From: Shimia sp.
GTDB lineage: Bacteria; Pseudomonadota; Alphaproteobacteria; Rhodobacterales; Rhodobacteraceae
Assembly: GCA_024224295.1 (NCBI GenBank)
Contig: JAAENN010000156.1
Coordinates: 1-64,000 of the forward strand
Length of the DNA stretch: 64,000 nt
Direction: 5' to 3'
The position numbers and the translations under genes were made by a program. This document shows, in pieces, positions 18,652-28,065 of this stretch (the stretch's first letter is position 1; the number at the start of each line of letters is the position of its first letter). The notes below the pieces were generated by a model. The model made no database searches. It was not told the origin of the DNA and saw only the letters and a program-made list of their open reading frames with translations.

Positions 18652-18741
18652 TTTACCTGCTCCGAGTTTTTCGTTGTTTCCAATCTAAGACACAATTGAG
18701 CCAATAATAAGGCCGCCCTTTGGATTAGTTTTCAGGCAGCC

Positions 18742-19446
18742 CTAGTCCTCAAACATCTCAGATTGGCCATCATCGATGACCATCCCGTCATCATCTTCAT
18801 CCGAGTTCAACCCAAGTGGAATAGTTCCCGGAGGAGGTCGATTTTCCAGCAATCCAGCGGCACGTAGCTCCTTCAATCCCGGCAAGTCGCGTGGACTCGA
18901 CAGACCAAAGTGGTCAAGAAACTCCTGCGTCACCACAAATGTCACCGGTCGCCCTGGTGTCATCTTGCGACGACCAAAGCGGATCCACTCCATCTCAAGC
19001 AATTGATCTACCGTACCACGGCTCACGCTCACGCCGCGGATTTCTTCAATTTCCGCCCGCGTAACCGGTTGATGGTAAGCAATAATCGCCAACGTCTCGA
19101 CCGCCGCCCGCGACAACTTGCGTGTTTCCACAGTTTCTTTCTGCATCAGAAAACCAAGATCCGCGGCCGTACGCATCGCCCAGGAATCACCGATCCTGAC
19201 CACATGAACTCCGCGCCCCTCATAGCGTTTGCGCAGATGCACCAAAGCCTCCGCCGCGTCGCATCCATGTGGCATGCGATCATTCATTTCCTTGATCGTG
19301 ACGGGCTCCGCGCTGGCAAACAAGATTGCCTCACACATGCGTTCCTGCTCAGCGACAGGGGGCGCTTCAAACAGGCTTTCTTCCTGTTCGACCGCCTGCT
19401 CCACAACCTCAGCCCCTGATCCCGATGCATTGGTATCGTCACTCAT
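18742..19446 (-). CDS. scpB: Segregation and condensation protein B
   Basis: ScpB forms the SMC-ScpA-ScpB condensin used in chromosome segregation. The 234-aa protein contains two winged-helix domains; recognisable blocks are EAILFASAEPV, LSRAAVETLAIIAYHQPVTRAEIEEIRGVS and GRPVTFVVTQEFLDHFGL. The start at 19446 (MSDDTNASG) is preferred; longer starts run deep into scpA. It overlaps scpA by 8 nt. The C-terminus is acidic and disordered. Confidence 0.95.
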   Translation of the reverse strand: MSDDTNASGSGAEVVEQAVEQEESLFEAPPVAEQERMCEAILFASAEPVTIKEMNDRMPHGCDAAEALVHLRKRYEGRGVHVVRIGDSWAMRTAADLGFLMQKETVETRKLSRAAVETLAIIAYHQPVTRAEIEEIRGVSVSRGTVDQLLEMEWIRFGRRKMTPGRPVTFVVTQEFLDHFGLSSPRDLPGLKELRAAGLLENRPPPGTIPLGLNSDEDDDGMVIDDGQSEMFED

Positions 19447-20263
19447 CCCTGCCGTCTCTCTTTCGTACTTCAATCGGCGCAAATGTGTCGCTTTGGCGAA
19501 TGAACACCTTGCCTTCTTTGGCGAGCTCAAGAGAGGCCGCAAAAGTCGCCGCCGTAGCCGATCGCCGTTTTTTGGGGTCGTTTTCCCAGCCAGCAGGCAG
19601 GTAACTCAAGATATCCGTCCAGGCCCCAGCATAGCCAATCAACCCGCGCATGCGTTCTAGCGCTTCTTCCATGGTAAAGACCGAGTCGCGGTCCATGATA
19701 AACGGGCGGAACTCGTCCCGCGTGCGCAGCCGTGCATAGCCCTGCATCAAATCCAGCAAAGTCGCGGTAAACGTCACTTTACGCACGCGTTCGACACTCT
19801 CAGGCACCCCTCGGGCAAAGAAATCCCGCCCTAAACGATCCCGCGCCATTAACTTAGCCGCTGAGTCCCGCATCGCTTGAAGCCGCTCCAATTGAAACGC
19901 CAAGTGCGCAGCCAGTTCCTCACCGGACGGTCCTTCCTCTGTTGGATCGGGTGGCAATAACAATCGTGATTTTAGGAACGCTAACCAAGCTGCCATCACC
20001 AAATAGTCTGCCGCCAACTCAAGCCGCAACCGTTTGGCCCGCTCAACAAAATCCAGATATTGCTTTGCCAGTTCCAAAACAGAAATCTTGCGCAGATCAA
20101 CCTTCTGCGTGCGTGACAAAGTGAGCAAAAGGTCAAGCGGCCCTTCAAACCCGTCCACATCCACAATCAGAGCTTCCGCCGCCATGCGTTCGGCAACGGA
20201 CATCTCCTCCTGCTCATCCCCAAAGGACATCTGGAGAGTTTGATTAAGGTCGGTTTCGGCCAT
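19439..20263 (-). CDS. scpA: Segregation and condensation protein A
   Basis: ScpA is the kleisin that closes the SMC ring. The 274-aa sequence has the family start block VDGFEGPLDLLLTLSRTQKVDL (residues 36-57), the helical LAADYLVMAAWLAFLKSRLLLP segment and a C-terminal winged helix with ELAKEGKVFIRQ. Encoded between nagZ and scpB, an arrangement conserved in Rhodobacterales. Confidence 0.95.
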   Translation of the reverse strand: MAETDLNQTLQMSFGDEQEEMSVAERMAAEALIVDVDGFEGPLDLLLTLSRTQKVDLRKISVLELAKQYLDFVERAKRLRLELAADYLVMAAWLAFLKSRLLLPPDPTEEGPSGEELAAHLAFQLERLQAMRDSAAKLMARDRLGRDFFARGVPESVERVRKVTFTATLLDLMQGYARLRTRDEFRPFIMDRDSVFTMEEALERMRGLIGYAGAWTDILSYLPAGWENDPKKRRSATAATFAASLELAKEGKVFIRQSDTFAPIEVRKRDGRDE

Positions 20264-20287
20264 GCCCCCTGCCCGTCAAGCGCCGTT

Positions 20288-21271
20288 TCAGAACGCTTTA
20301 AATTCCTCGGCGAGCGCTTCAATGTCAACAGGCACGGGCTCACGCCGCGCGGACAGAACCGCTTCGGCGCGACGTTGTCCTGCCTCGGACATCTCGCCAA
20401 TCGCCGCCGCCACCGCCTGACGGTCCGCCAGGGTGCCGTTACAATGCAGAACCGCGTCACAGCCGGCGGCAATCGCGGCCGCCGCACGCTGGTCGACAGA
20501 ACCGCTAAGTGCCTGCATATCGATATCATCGGTCATGATCAGCCCATCAAAGCCGATCTCATCGCGCATAAACTGCATCATCTTCGGAGAAGTGGTCGCC
20601 GGCGCATCATCCATGTCTTCAAAGACAATATGGGCAGTCATGCCCATTGGCAGATTATTCAGCGCTTTGAACGGCGTAAAGTCGCCCTCCAACTGCGCTT
20701 TTGGCACCGAAACCCGCGGCAAATCCTTGTGGCTGTCCACAACAGCAAGACCATGGCCCGGCATATGCTTGATAACGGGAAAAACGCCGCCGTCCCAAAG
20801 CCCTTCCGCCACAGCGCGACCAATCTCAATGATCTGCTGCGGATCTTCGCCATAACAGCGATTGCGTAAAAACGGATGAGTATCCGGCCGCGCGACATCG
20901 ACCATCGGCGCACAGTTTGCGTCAATACCAAGCGCCATAAGCTCATGCGCGATGATGCGGTAGCGCAGATACATTGCCCGGGCTGCATTTGAACCAGCCT
21001 TCAGAACCTCTTCCAAAGGCGGCATCCATTCCGTTACAAGAGGCGCACGAATGCGCTGTACCCGCCCTCCTTCCTGATCGATCAGGATTGGCGCGTGGTG
21101 ATCGACACAGGACCGCAACTCATCACTGAGTGCACGCACCTGATCGGCGCTATCGATGTTGCGAGCAAACAGAATGAAACCAAACGGCTGCACGTCTCGA
21201 AAGAAAACCTTTTCCTCAGTCGTCAGGCGCAACCCATCACAGCCAAAAATCGCAGCGCAAAAGCGGCTCAT
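20288..21271 (-). CDS. nagZ: Beta-N-acetylhexosaminidase NagZ
   Basis: A 327-aa GH3 enzyme that removes N-acetylglucosamine from anhydromuropeptides during cytoplasmic peptidoglycan recycling. Motifs are DQEGGRVQR, the family signature KHMPGHG with the following VDSHKDLP loop bearing the acid-base histidine, and the nucleophile in LIMTDDIDM. The start overlaps the SPOR-gene stop by ATGA; scpA follows after 24 nt. Confidence 0.95.
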   Translation of the reverse strand: MSRFCAAIFGCDGLRLTTEEKVFFRDVQPFGFILFARNIDSADQVRALSDELRSCVDHHAPILIDQEGGRVQRIRAPLVTEWMPPLEEVLKAGSNAARAMYLRYRIIAHELMALGIDANCAPMVDVARPDTHPFLRNRCYGEDPQQIIEIGRAVAEGLWDGGVFPVIKHMPGHGLAVVDSHKDLPRVSVPKAQLEGDFTPFKALNNLPMGMTAHIVFEDMDDAPATTSPKMMQFMRDEIGFDGLIMTDDIDMQALSGSVDQRAAAAIAAGCDAVLHCNGTLADRQAVAAAIGEMSEAGQRRAEAVLSARREPVPVDIEALAEEFKAF

Positions 21272-22290
21272 CGTGTGGTAACCGGAATACAGTCAGCGTT
21301 TTCAGCCTTCAAAGCAGAGCACAAACGCCGCGCATCGCTCACGGTCTCAAAGCCCATGGCGCGCAGGCGATAGAACACCCGGCCGCCGCTACTGGCCTTT
21401 TCAATCACACGGGGCTTATCGCCCAGATAGGTGTCAAACCGCTGTTGCAGCTTGTCCCACTCTGCGCGCGCAATTGCAGGGCTTGCATAAGCCCCCAGTT
21501 GCACCAGACGTGTTCCTGCCGGAATAGTCTCGGCATCTACCTCTTTCAATACGCCCTGTACCGCCGCGTCAATCGAGGCAACTTGTGTACCTTGCGCTTT
21601 GGTGGGCAGTGTCGCGGGCCGCAAAACTGGGCGCAGCGAGCGCTTTAGACCGCCTTTGATTTCGGGTGTAGACGCGTCCGCAACCGCTTCATCAGAAGAC
21701 TCTGGTTGGCTCAAGGCCACTTGAATGGGCTGAACCTCATCCAATTCAATGGTTTCCAACGGCTTGGCACCGGCCGACAGCTGATCCGCCAACTCTTCCA
21801 CCGACAGCGGTTTGCTTACATCCAGCGGTTCCGGCGCCACGATTGGCGCGGATGGTGCCCGTGCCACCACTTCGGTTAGTTTTTCAGTTTCAACAAGGCT
21901 CGGCACAGCAGACGGCGCTTCGGTTGGCTGCACCACAACTGGCGTGCCAGAAACCTGATCGCGCTCTGTCAAAGAAATTGGCGGCGGCGCAACAATCACC
22001 TGATCCGCAGGCCCAGCCGCACTGCCATCCGCCGCGACCTGATTGACCATCAAACCCTGATGGCCCGCCTGGCGTCCCCCGGGATCGTCCGGTTGAATGC
22101 GCATTGGCCCCTCAAGTGCCCGCACCACAGGCACGCCACTCACATCACGAGAGAGTATTTGAAAGCCCCAGACACCGGTACCTATCACCAGTGCCAGAGA
22201 TACAAACATTCCCGCGCGGTTCACCAAAAGTGCCACGTTGGAAGATTCGCCCTTGGGCGCGCCGTGCGCACCCATCGGAATGTCTGCCAT
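21268..22290 (-). CDS. SPOR domain protein
   Basis: A 340-aa single-pass inner-membrane protein: a short cytoplasmic N-terminus, one transmembrane helix at about residues 22-48, a long Pro/Ala/Glu-rich periplasmic linker, and a C-terminal SPOR domain (LVQLGAYASPAIARAEWDKL to the end) that binds denuded septal peptidoglycan. Likely tied to cell division or cell-wall remodelling. It lies between argS and nagZ in a conserved block. Confidence 0.9.
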   Translation of the reverse strand: MADIPMGAHGAPKGESSNVALLVNRAGMFVSLALVIGTGVWGFQILSRDVSGVPVVRALEGPMRIQPDDPGGRQAGHQGLMVNQVAADGSAAGPADQVIVAPPPISLTERDQVSGTPVVVQPTEAPSAVPSLVETEKLTEVVARAPSAPIVAPEPLDVSKPLSVEELADQLSAGAKPLETIELDEVQPIQVALSQPESSDEAVADASTPEIKGGLKRSLRPVLRPATLPTKAQGTQVASIDAAVQGVLKEVDAETIPAGTRLVQLGAYASPAIARAEWDKLQQRFDTYLGDKPRVIEKASSGGRVFYRLRAMGFETVSDARRLCSALKAENADCIPVTTR

Positions 22291-22380
22291 TTTTGCCTCA
22301 CTGCCCGTCCGCGTTACCGCAGTTGTACGGTATCGTCAGGGTCGTCTTGCCTAGTCCTCAACCCCGACGAACGTGCAGCT

Positions 22381-24126
22381 TTAGCGCATCTCTTGCGCCG
22401 GAGTTACGCCCAGAATACCAAGACCTGCGGAAATAACAACGGCCACTGCACGTGCGAGTGCAATTTTCGCCTGTGATGTATCTGCGTCACCCTCTTGCAC
22501 AAAGCGCAGCGAGGTGTCCTCGTTGCCCTTGTAATAGAGCGCGTGCAACTCGCCTGCCAACTCATAGAGATAGAATGCAATTCTGTGCGGCTCGTTGGTG
22601 CGACCCGCAATTTCTACCAAACGCGGCCATTCCGCCAGTTTCTTTGCCACAGCGATCTCAGCCTCGTGATCCAACTTACCAAGGTCTGCCGCTGCCAGAG
22701 TGGCGTCATCTGCTGTGATACCTGCGGCCTCAGCGTTCCGAATAACCGAACACACCCGCGCATGTGCGTACTGCACATAGAACACTGGGTTGTCCTTAGA
22801 TTGCTCCAAGACCTTGTCAAAATCAAAGTCCAACGGCGCATCGTTTTTGCGGGTCAGCATCACAAAGCGGGTTACATCCGGCCCGACTTGATCCACCACA
22901 TCGCGCAGGGTCACAAAAGTTCCCGCCCGCTTGGACATTTTGAAAGGCTCACCGTTTTTGAAAAGTTTCACCAGCTGAGTCAGCTTGATGTCCAAGGGAA
23001 CCTTGCCATCTGACAACGCTGAAACAGCCGCCTTCATACGCTTGACGTATCCGCCATGGTCCGCGCCAAAGACGTCAATAAGCATATCAAAACCGCGATC
23101 CACCTTATCGTAGTGATAGGCGATGTCTGGCGCAAAATAGGTCCACGCCCCGTCGGATTTCTTCACCGGGCGATCAACGTCATCGCCATGTTCGGTGGAC
23201 TTGAACAACGTCTGCTCGCGTGGCTCCCAATCCTCAGGCTTCTTGCCTTTTGGTGGCTCCAGCACACCTTCGTAGATCAAGCCCTTTTCTTCCAATTCTG
23301 AAATCGCCGCTTCAATGCGGCCGGTTCCGTACAGGGACTTTTCAGAATAGAACTTGTCCATCACCACGCCAAGCGCCTTCAGATCAGCTCGGATCAGCTC
23401 CATCATCGCATCGGTTGCAAAGACACGAACATCCTGTAGCCAAACGTCTTCGGACTTATCTAAATATGCGTCGCCAACCTTGTCCTTCAACGCCTTGCCG
23501 GTCTCGATCAGATAATCGCCGGGATAGGTGCCTTCCGGGAATGCAACCTCTTGGCCATGTGCCTCGAGATAGCGCAGGTAAACGGACCGCGCCAAAACAT
23601 CGACCTGTCCCCCGCCATCGTTGATGTAGTATTCACGGGTCACGTCAAAGCCGACAAAATCCAACAGCGACGCCAGCGCATCACCAAACACAGCACCACG
23701 AGTGTGACCCACGTGCAGTGGTCCGGTTGGGTTCGCAGAGACGTACTCCACATTGACCTTTTTGTTTTCGCCCATGATGGAGCGGCCAAAGTTCTGACCA
23801 CCTTCAAGAGCAGCTTTCACCACACCTTGCCATAGCACCGGCGCCAACCGCAGGTTCAAGAACCCAGGACCTGCCACCTCAGCGACGTCAACGCGTGCGT
23901 CTTCTGCCAGCTTACCGGCCAGGACTTCGGCAATATCACGCGGCTTCATCTTGGCAGGTTTGGCCAATACCATCGCGGCATTGGTGGCCATATCGCCATG
24001 TAACGCATCACGCGGGGGCTCTACCGCCACGTTTTTGAAGTCCAGCTCTTCAGGCAGTTTGCCTTCGGCTTGCATCGCAGTCAGCGCGTCGATCACGGCC
24101 ACGCGGATCTCGGAAAACAGGTTCAT
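22381..24126 (-). CDS. argS: Arginyl-tRNA synthetase
   Basis: A 581-aa class I aminoacyl-tRNA synthetase. The HIGH-type motif is [12 protein letters not shown] (near residue 140), the KMSKS-type motif is [11 protein letters not shown], and the C-terminal DALR-type anticodon-binding domain ends at the stop. Essential for Arg-tRNA formation. Part of the dgt-argS-SPOR-nagZ-scpAB block. Confidence 0.97.
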   Translation of the reverse strand: MNLFSEIRVAVIDALTAMQAEGKLPEELDFKNVAVEPPRDALHGDMATNAAMVLAKPAKMKPRDIAEVLAGKLAEDARVDVAEVAGPGFLNLRLAPVLWQGVVKAALEGGQNFGRSIMGENKKVNVEYVSANPTGPLHVGHTRGAVFGDALASLLDFVGFDVTREYYINDGGGQVDVLARSVYLRYLEAHGQEVAFPEGTYPGDYLIETGKALKDKVGDAYLDKSEDVWLQDVRVFATDAMMELIRADLKALGVVMDKFYSEKSLYGTGRIEAAISELEEKGLIYEGVLEPPKGKKPEDWEPREQTLFKSTEHGDDVDRPVKKSDGAWTYFAPDIAYHYDKVDRGFDMLIDVFGADHGGYVKRMKAAVSALSDGKVPLDIKLTQLVKLFKNGEPFKMSKRAGTFVTLRDVVDQVGPDVTRFVMLTRKNDAPLDFDFDKVLEQSKDNPVFYVQYAHARVCSVIRNAEAAGITADDATLAAADLGKLDHEAEIAVAKKLAEWPRLVEIAGRTNEPHRIAFYLYELAGELHALYYKGNEDTSLRFVQEGDADTSQAKIALARAVAVVISAGLGILGVTPAQEMR

Positions 24127-24201
24127 CAGACCGTCCTATCAATGTGTCTTTGGTCTTTTCGGATTTGGCGTGGTTTACCACCCCAATCCGTCACGTCAAC
24201 G

Positions 24202-25341
24202 TCACTTGCCAATTAGCTTGGCATGTTGCTGCAGCGCATAGCGATCCGTCATACCGGAGATATAGTCCGACACCATACGCGCTACAGCCGTTTCATCCTG
24301 ACATTTTGTCAAATCTGAATGCCAGCGGGATGGCAACAATGTTGGCTCGGACAAAAACATCGGAAACAGCTCTTCCACCACCACCGTCACTTCTTTGCGC
24401 ATCTTCACCACACTCGGAGCGCGATACATCCGCGAAAAAAGGAACCTGCGGATTTTCTTGAGGTCTGCCCAAAGTGCAGTGGAAAATTGCACAACGGGTC
24501 GCCCACACGCGCGCAACTCTTCCACCGACTGCGCATCAACCTCTGCCAATGCGGCGCGAGAAGTGTCAATCACATCGCCAACCATCACGCCAAACACCCG
24601 CCGCAGGGCTTCATGGCGTCGTCGGATTGATTCTAGCCCGGGATATTGCCGATCCACCTCGGCAAAAGCGTCCCCCACAATTGGCAGCGTGCAAATCTCG
24701 TCTTCAGTAAAAAGCCCAGCCCGCAACCCGTCGTGGAGATCGTGGTTGTTGTACGCAACATCATCCGCCAAAGCCGCAACCTGCGCCTCCGCACTCGCAT
24801 GTGTATGCAACTCCAGATCATGCAGCGCATTGTAATCAGCCAACGCATAAGGCAGATCGCCGCTAACTGGCCCATTGTGTTTGGCAATCCCCTCCAAGGT
24901 CTCCCAGGTCAGATTCAGCCCGTCAAAATCTGCGTAATGCCGCTCCAGCGACGTCACAATTCGCACAGCCTGCGCGTTGTGGTCAAAGCCCCCATAAGGC
25001 GCCATCAACTCATGAAGCGCGTCTTCTCCTGTATGCCCAAACGGCGTGTGCCCCAAATCATGCGCCAGCGCGATCGCCTCAGTGATTTCTTGATTGAGGC
25101 CTAGCGTGCCGGCAATGGTCCGCGCCACTTGCGCCACCTCAATGGAATGCGTCAAACGGGTGCGAAAGTAGTCGCCTTCATGCTCCACAAACACCTGCGT
25201 CTTGTGTTTGAGGCGCCGAAAGGCACTCGCATGAATAATCCGGTCTCGATCCCGCTGAAAACATGAGCGGAAGCTGCTTTCCTCCTCCGGAAAACGCCGT
25301 CCCTTGGCGCGCGCCGGATCTGAGGCATAGGGCGCCTGCAT
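24202..25341 (-). CDS. dgt: Deoxyguanosinetriphosphate triphosphohydrolase-like protein
   Basis: A 379-aa HD-domain dNTPase of the dGTPase type 2 family. The metal site is seen in RLTHSIEVAQ, AHDLGHTPFGHTGE and the later ADDVAYNNHDLHD segment. Such enzymes hydrolyse dNTPs to deoxynucleoside and tripolyphosphate; exact substrate preference is not readable. It leads the argS transcript and diverges from the ErpA-type gene. Confidence 0.93.
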   Translation of the reverse strand: MQAPYASDPARAKGRRFPEEESSFRSCFQRDRDRIIHASAFRRLKHKTQVFVEHEGDYFRTRLTHSIEVAQVARTIAGTLGLNQEITEAIALAHDLGHTPFGHTGEDALHELMAPYGGFDHNAQAVRIVTSLERHYADFDGLNLTWETLEGIAKHNGPVSGDLPYALADYNALHDLELHTHASAEAQVAALADDVAYNNHDLHDGLRAGLFTEDEICTLPIVGDAFAEVDRQYPGLESIRRRHEALRRVFGVMVGDVIDTSRAALAEVDAQSVEELRACGRPVVQFSTALWADLKKIRRFLFSRMYRAPSVVKMRKEVTVVVEELFPMFLSEPTLLPSRWHSDLTKCQDETAVARMVSDYISGMTDRYALQQHAKLIGK

Positions 25342-25434
25342 GAGCGTGGTCCTTGTAGCCTGTGCTTGCCTTTTCTATATTGGACTCTCAGCCCGCAAGG
25401 AACAGGGCAAATCGCGCGAATAGGACAAAATATC

Positions 25435-25758
25435 ATGCAGTTGCCGCCAAAAGTGACCGAGAGAGCGTTTGAACGACTGGCAGAGATTGGCGCCGCTGAT
25501 CAAGGGCAAGCCCTGCGGGTGGCTGTCGAAGGGGGCGGTTGTTCCGGCTTTCAGTATGAAATCAAGCTAGACACACAAAAAGATGATGACCTTGTGCTCG
25601 AAGGCGCAGGCGAAAGAGTCTTGGTGGACAGCGTGTCCCTGCCATTTTTGACAGACGCGATTATTGACTTCACGGAAGAACTCATTGGCGCGCGGTTTGT
25701 GATCAACAACCCTAACGCCACGAGCTCCTGTGGCTGCGGCACTAGCTTCTCAATGTAA
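25435..25758 (+). CDS. erpA: A-type iron-sulfur carrier protein
   Basis: A 107-aa HesB/IscA/ErpA-family protein. The three ligand cysteines are visible: one in GGGCSGFQYEI and two in the C-terminal SSCGCGTSFSM. These proteins pass Fe-S clusters to apo-enzymes. The start at 25435 (MQLPPKVTERAF) gives the normal length. Whether it is ErpA or IscA cannot be settled from sequence alone; the divergent dgt neighbour is typical of Rhodobacterales ErpA-type genes. Confidence 0.9.
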   Translation: MQLPPKVTERAFERLAEIGAADQGQALRVAVEGGGCSGFQYEIKLDTQKDDDLVLEGAGERVLVDSVSLPFLTDAIIDFTEELIGARFVINNPNATSSCGCGTSFSM

Positions 25759-25835
25759 GCCAGGCGCGTTTCGCCTCTTGCTGTTCCCCACATGGGCTGG
25801 ATAGATACGCCCATCCACCAGTAAGGAGCGCGCCC

Positions 25836-26615
25836 ATGAAAATCGCCACATTCAACATCAATGGCATCAAAGCGCGCATTGAAACCTTGCCTCGCTGGTT
25901 GGATGAAGCGCAGCCCGATGTTGCCCTTCTGCAGGAAATCAAATCCGTAGACGAAGCCTTCCCGCGCGAAATCTTCGAAGAACGCGGCTATCAGGTCGAA
26001 ACCCACGGCATGAAGAGCTTCAACGGTGTGGCGATCCTCTCCAAGCTCCCACTTGAAGATGTAACTCGCGGGCTTCCCGGGGACGATAGCGATGAGCAGG
26101 CCCGCTACATCGAGGCCACTGTGATGGGCAAAGCGCCCGTACGGGTCTGCGGCCTCTACCTGCCCAACGGCAATCCCTGCCCCGGACCAAAATATGACTA
26201 CAAACTGGCTTGGATGGAGCGGCTCTACGCCCGCGCTCAAGAGCTTATGGCGGCAGAAGAACCCTTCTTAATGGCAGGTGACTACAACATCATCCCTCAG
26301 GACGAAGATGCCGCCAAACCCGAAGACTGGCAGGAAGACGCGTTGGCCCGCCCGGAAAGCCGCGCTGCTTACCGTCGCCTTCTAAACCTCGGCTTCACCG
26401 AAGCCTTCCGCGCCCGCAATCAAATGCCTGGCATGTATTCCTTCTGGGACTACCAAGCCGGCGCCTGGAACCGCAACAACGGCATCCGCATCGACCACTT
26501 CCTGCTGTCGCCACAATGCGCGGACCTGCTGCAAGACTGCCAGATTGACAAAGAAGAACGCGGCCGCTCCAAGCCGTCTGACCACGTGCCTGTCTGGGTA
26601 GACCTCGCCGCCTAA
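25836..26615 (+). CDS. xth: Exodeoxyribonuclease III
   Basis: A 259-aa endonuclease/exonuclease/phosphatase-fold repair enzyme that cuts at abasic sites and trims 3' ends. Active-site blocks are FNINGIKAR, LLQEIKS (metal Glu), GLYLPNG, AGDYNIIP, RIDHFLLS and the final PSDHVPVWVDL with the catalytic His. RBS GGAG lies just upstream. Confidence 0.94.
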   Translation: MKIATFNINGIKARIETLPRWLDEAQPDVALLQEIKSVDEAFPREIFEERGYQVETHGMKSFNGVAILSKLPLEDVTRGLPGDDSDEQARYIEATVMGKAPVRVCGLYLPNGNPCPGPKYDYKLAWMERLYARAQELMAAEEPFLMAGDYNIIPQDEDAAKPEDWQEDALARPESRAAYRRLLNLGFTEAFRARNQMPGMYSFWDYQAGAWNRNNGIRIDHFLLSPQCADLLQDCQIDKEERGRSKPSDHVPVWVDLAA

Positions 26616-26673
26616 GCCGCGTCCCCATACTGCTGCTGTGGGTTTTCTAAAGGAAAACCAGAAAAAATTACAC

Positions 26674-27351
26674 TCACTCCTCCGCAGCGCTCACCGCCAA
26701 GCTTTGCACGTATGGGCCAAGCACCGGCACAATCTGCGCCACGCCTTGCACATTTGGGTGGATTCCATCGGCCTGCATCAATGCCCGCAACTCCTCTGCA
26801 GGTAAATCCCGAATGGCTTCAAAGAAGTCCGGCGCCAGTGCTACGCCATACTGTGCCGCCAATTCGCCATACATGCCGTCAAACGCCTCCTTGTAGTCCG
26901 CACCAAAATTCATCGGCGCTTCGACCCCTATCAAAAGCACATTCACGTCCGCGGCCTGACCAGCCTCAATGATCCCCGCAAGATTGGCCTTGCTCACCGC
27001 CGGATCAATCCCACGCAGCGCATCGTTGCCTCCCAGGGTGACTATCATCGCGTCCACATCGGGCCCTAAGGTCCAGCCAACCCGTGACAGCCCGCCCTGT
27101 GTCGTGTCACCAGACACCCCGGCATTCTGCACGGTCACATCCAAACCCTGCGCCTGCAGCCAGCTTTCAAGCTGCGGAACAAAGCCTTCTCCCTGCGGTA
27201 CGCCATAGCCATGCGTCAGGCTGTCGCCCAAGGCGGCAATCACCACTGGTTCCGCAAAAACCTGCCAAGCCGTTACCGGAACAACTAAAGTGCTTAGCGC
27301 GAGCGCCTTGCCCCGACGCGCTAGCGCCCCATATAGGGTGGAAACATTCAT
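26674..27351 (-). CDS. GDSL-type arylesterase/lysophospholipase (TesA-like)
   Basis: A 225-aa SGNH hydrolase with a signal peptide (residues 1-34, cleavage near VFAEP). Four family blocks are present: GDSLTHGYG (S44), the glycine in NAGVSGDTT, GGNDALRG and DGIHPN with the catalytic Asp/His. Periplasmic esterase, thioesterase or lysophospholipase activity is likely. The ATG at 27351 is used; the codon before it would need TTG. Divergent from, and 18 nt away from, a YbbA/YbbP-type exporter, the same arrangement as tesA-ybbAP in enterobacteria. Confidence 0.92.
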   Translation of the reverse strand: MNVSTLYGALARRGKALALSTLVVPVTAWQVFAEPVVIAALGDSLTHGYGVPQGEGFVPQLESWLQAQGLDVTVQNAGVSGDTTQGGLSRVGWTLGPDVDAMIVTLGGNDALRGIDPAVSKANLAGIIEAGQAADVNVLLIGVEAPMNFGADYKEAFDGMYGELAAQYGVALAPDFFEAIRDLPAEELRALMQADGIHPNVQGVAQIVPVLGPYVQSLAVSAAEE

Positions 27352-27369
27352 CAACAGGCGGCCTCTTTC

Positions 27370-28065
27370 ATGTCATCCATTCTCTCCCTTCAAGATGCGG
27401 TTTTGGCGCTGGATAGCAATGCCGGACGCATAGAAATTTTGCACGGCATCTCTTTGGACGTGCAAACGGGAGAGACTTTGGCGCTGGTTGGCCCTTCTGG
27501 GTCTGGCAAATCCTCGCTGCTGATGCTGATGGGCGGGTTGGAGCGCGCCACCTCAGGCACAATCACGGCACTGGATCATGATCTCTCTGCCATGGACGAA
27601 GATGCGCTGGCCCGCTTTCGTCGCGAAAACATGGGTGTGGTGTTTCAAAACTTTCATCTGATCCCAACCATGACCGCGCTTGAAAATGTCGCCACCCCGC
27701 TGGAACTCGCAGGCCGCAAAGATGCGCTGGAGCGAGCCAAAGCCGAGCTCGAAGCAGTAGGCCTCGCCCATCGGGCTGACCACTACCCCAGCCAAATGTC
27801 CGGCGGCGAACAACAGCGCGTTGCCCTCGCGCGCGCCTGTGCGCCTTCTCCCCGCCTTTTGCTTGCCGACGAGCCCACCGGCAACCTTGACCAATCCACC
27901 GGCGAAACCATTATGGATCTGTTGTTTGACCTGCACGCCAAGCGCGACACGACGCTTATTTTGGTCACCCACTCCAACGCCCTTGCCGCACGCTGCGAAC
28001 GCGTCGTGCGCCTGCGTGACGGCCAAATCGATGCTCCACTGGCGGCGGTTGAGGCCTCCGCATGA
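27370..28065 (+). CDS. ABC exporter ATP-binding protein (YbbA/LolD-type)
   Basis: A 231-aa nucleotide-binding subunit with Walker A GPSGSGKSS (residues 41-49), Q-loop VVFQNFHLIPTM, signature MSGGEQQRVALARA and Walker B LLLADEPTGNLD. It pairs with the downstream permease through an ATGA overlap. The divergent TesA-like gene points to the YbbAP system, of uncertain substrate. Confidence 0.92.
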   Translation: MSSILSLQDAVLALDSNAGRIEILHGISLDVQTGETLALVGPSGSGKSSLLMLMGGLERATSGTITALDHDLSAMDEDALARFRRENMGVVFQNFHLIPTMTALENVATPLELAGRKDALERAKAELEAVGLAHRADHYPSQMSGGEQQRVALARACAPSPRLLLADEPTGNLDQSTGETIMDLLFDLHAKRDTTLILVTHSNALAARCERVVRLRDGQIDAPLAAVEASA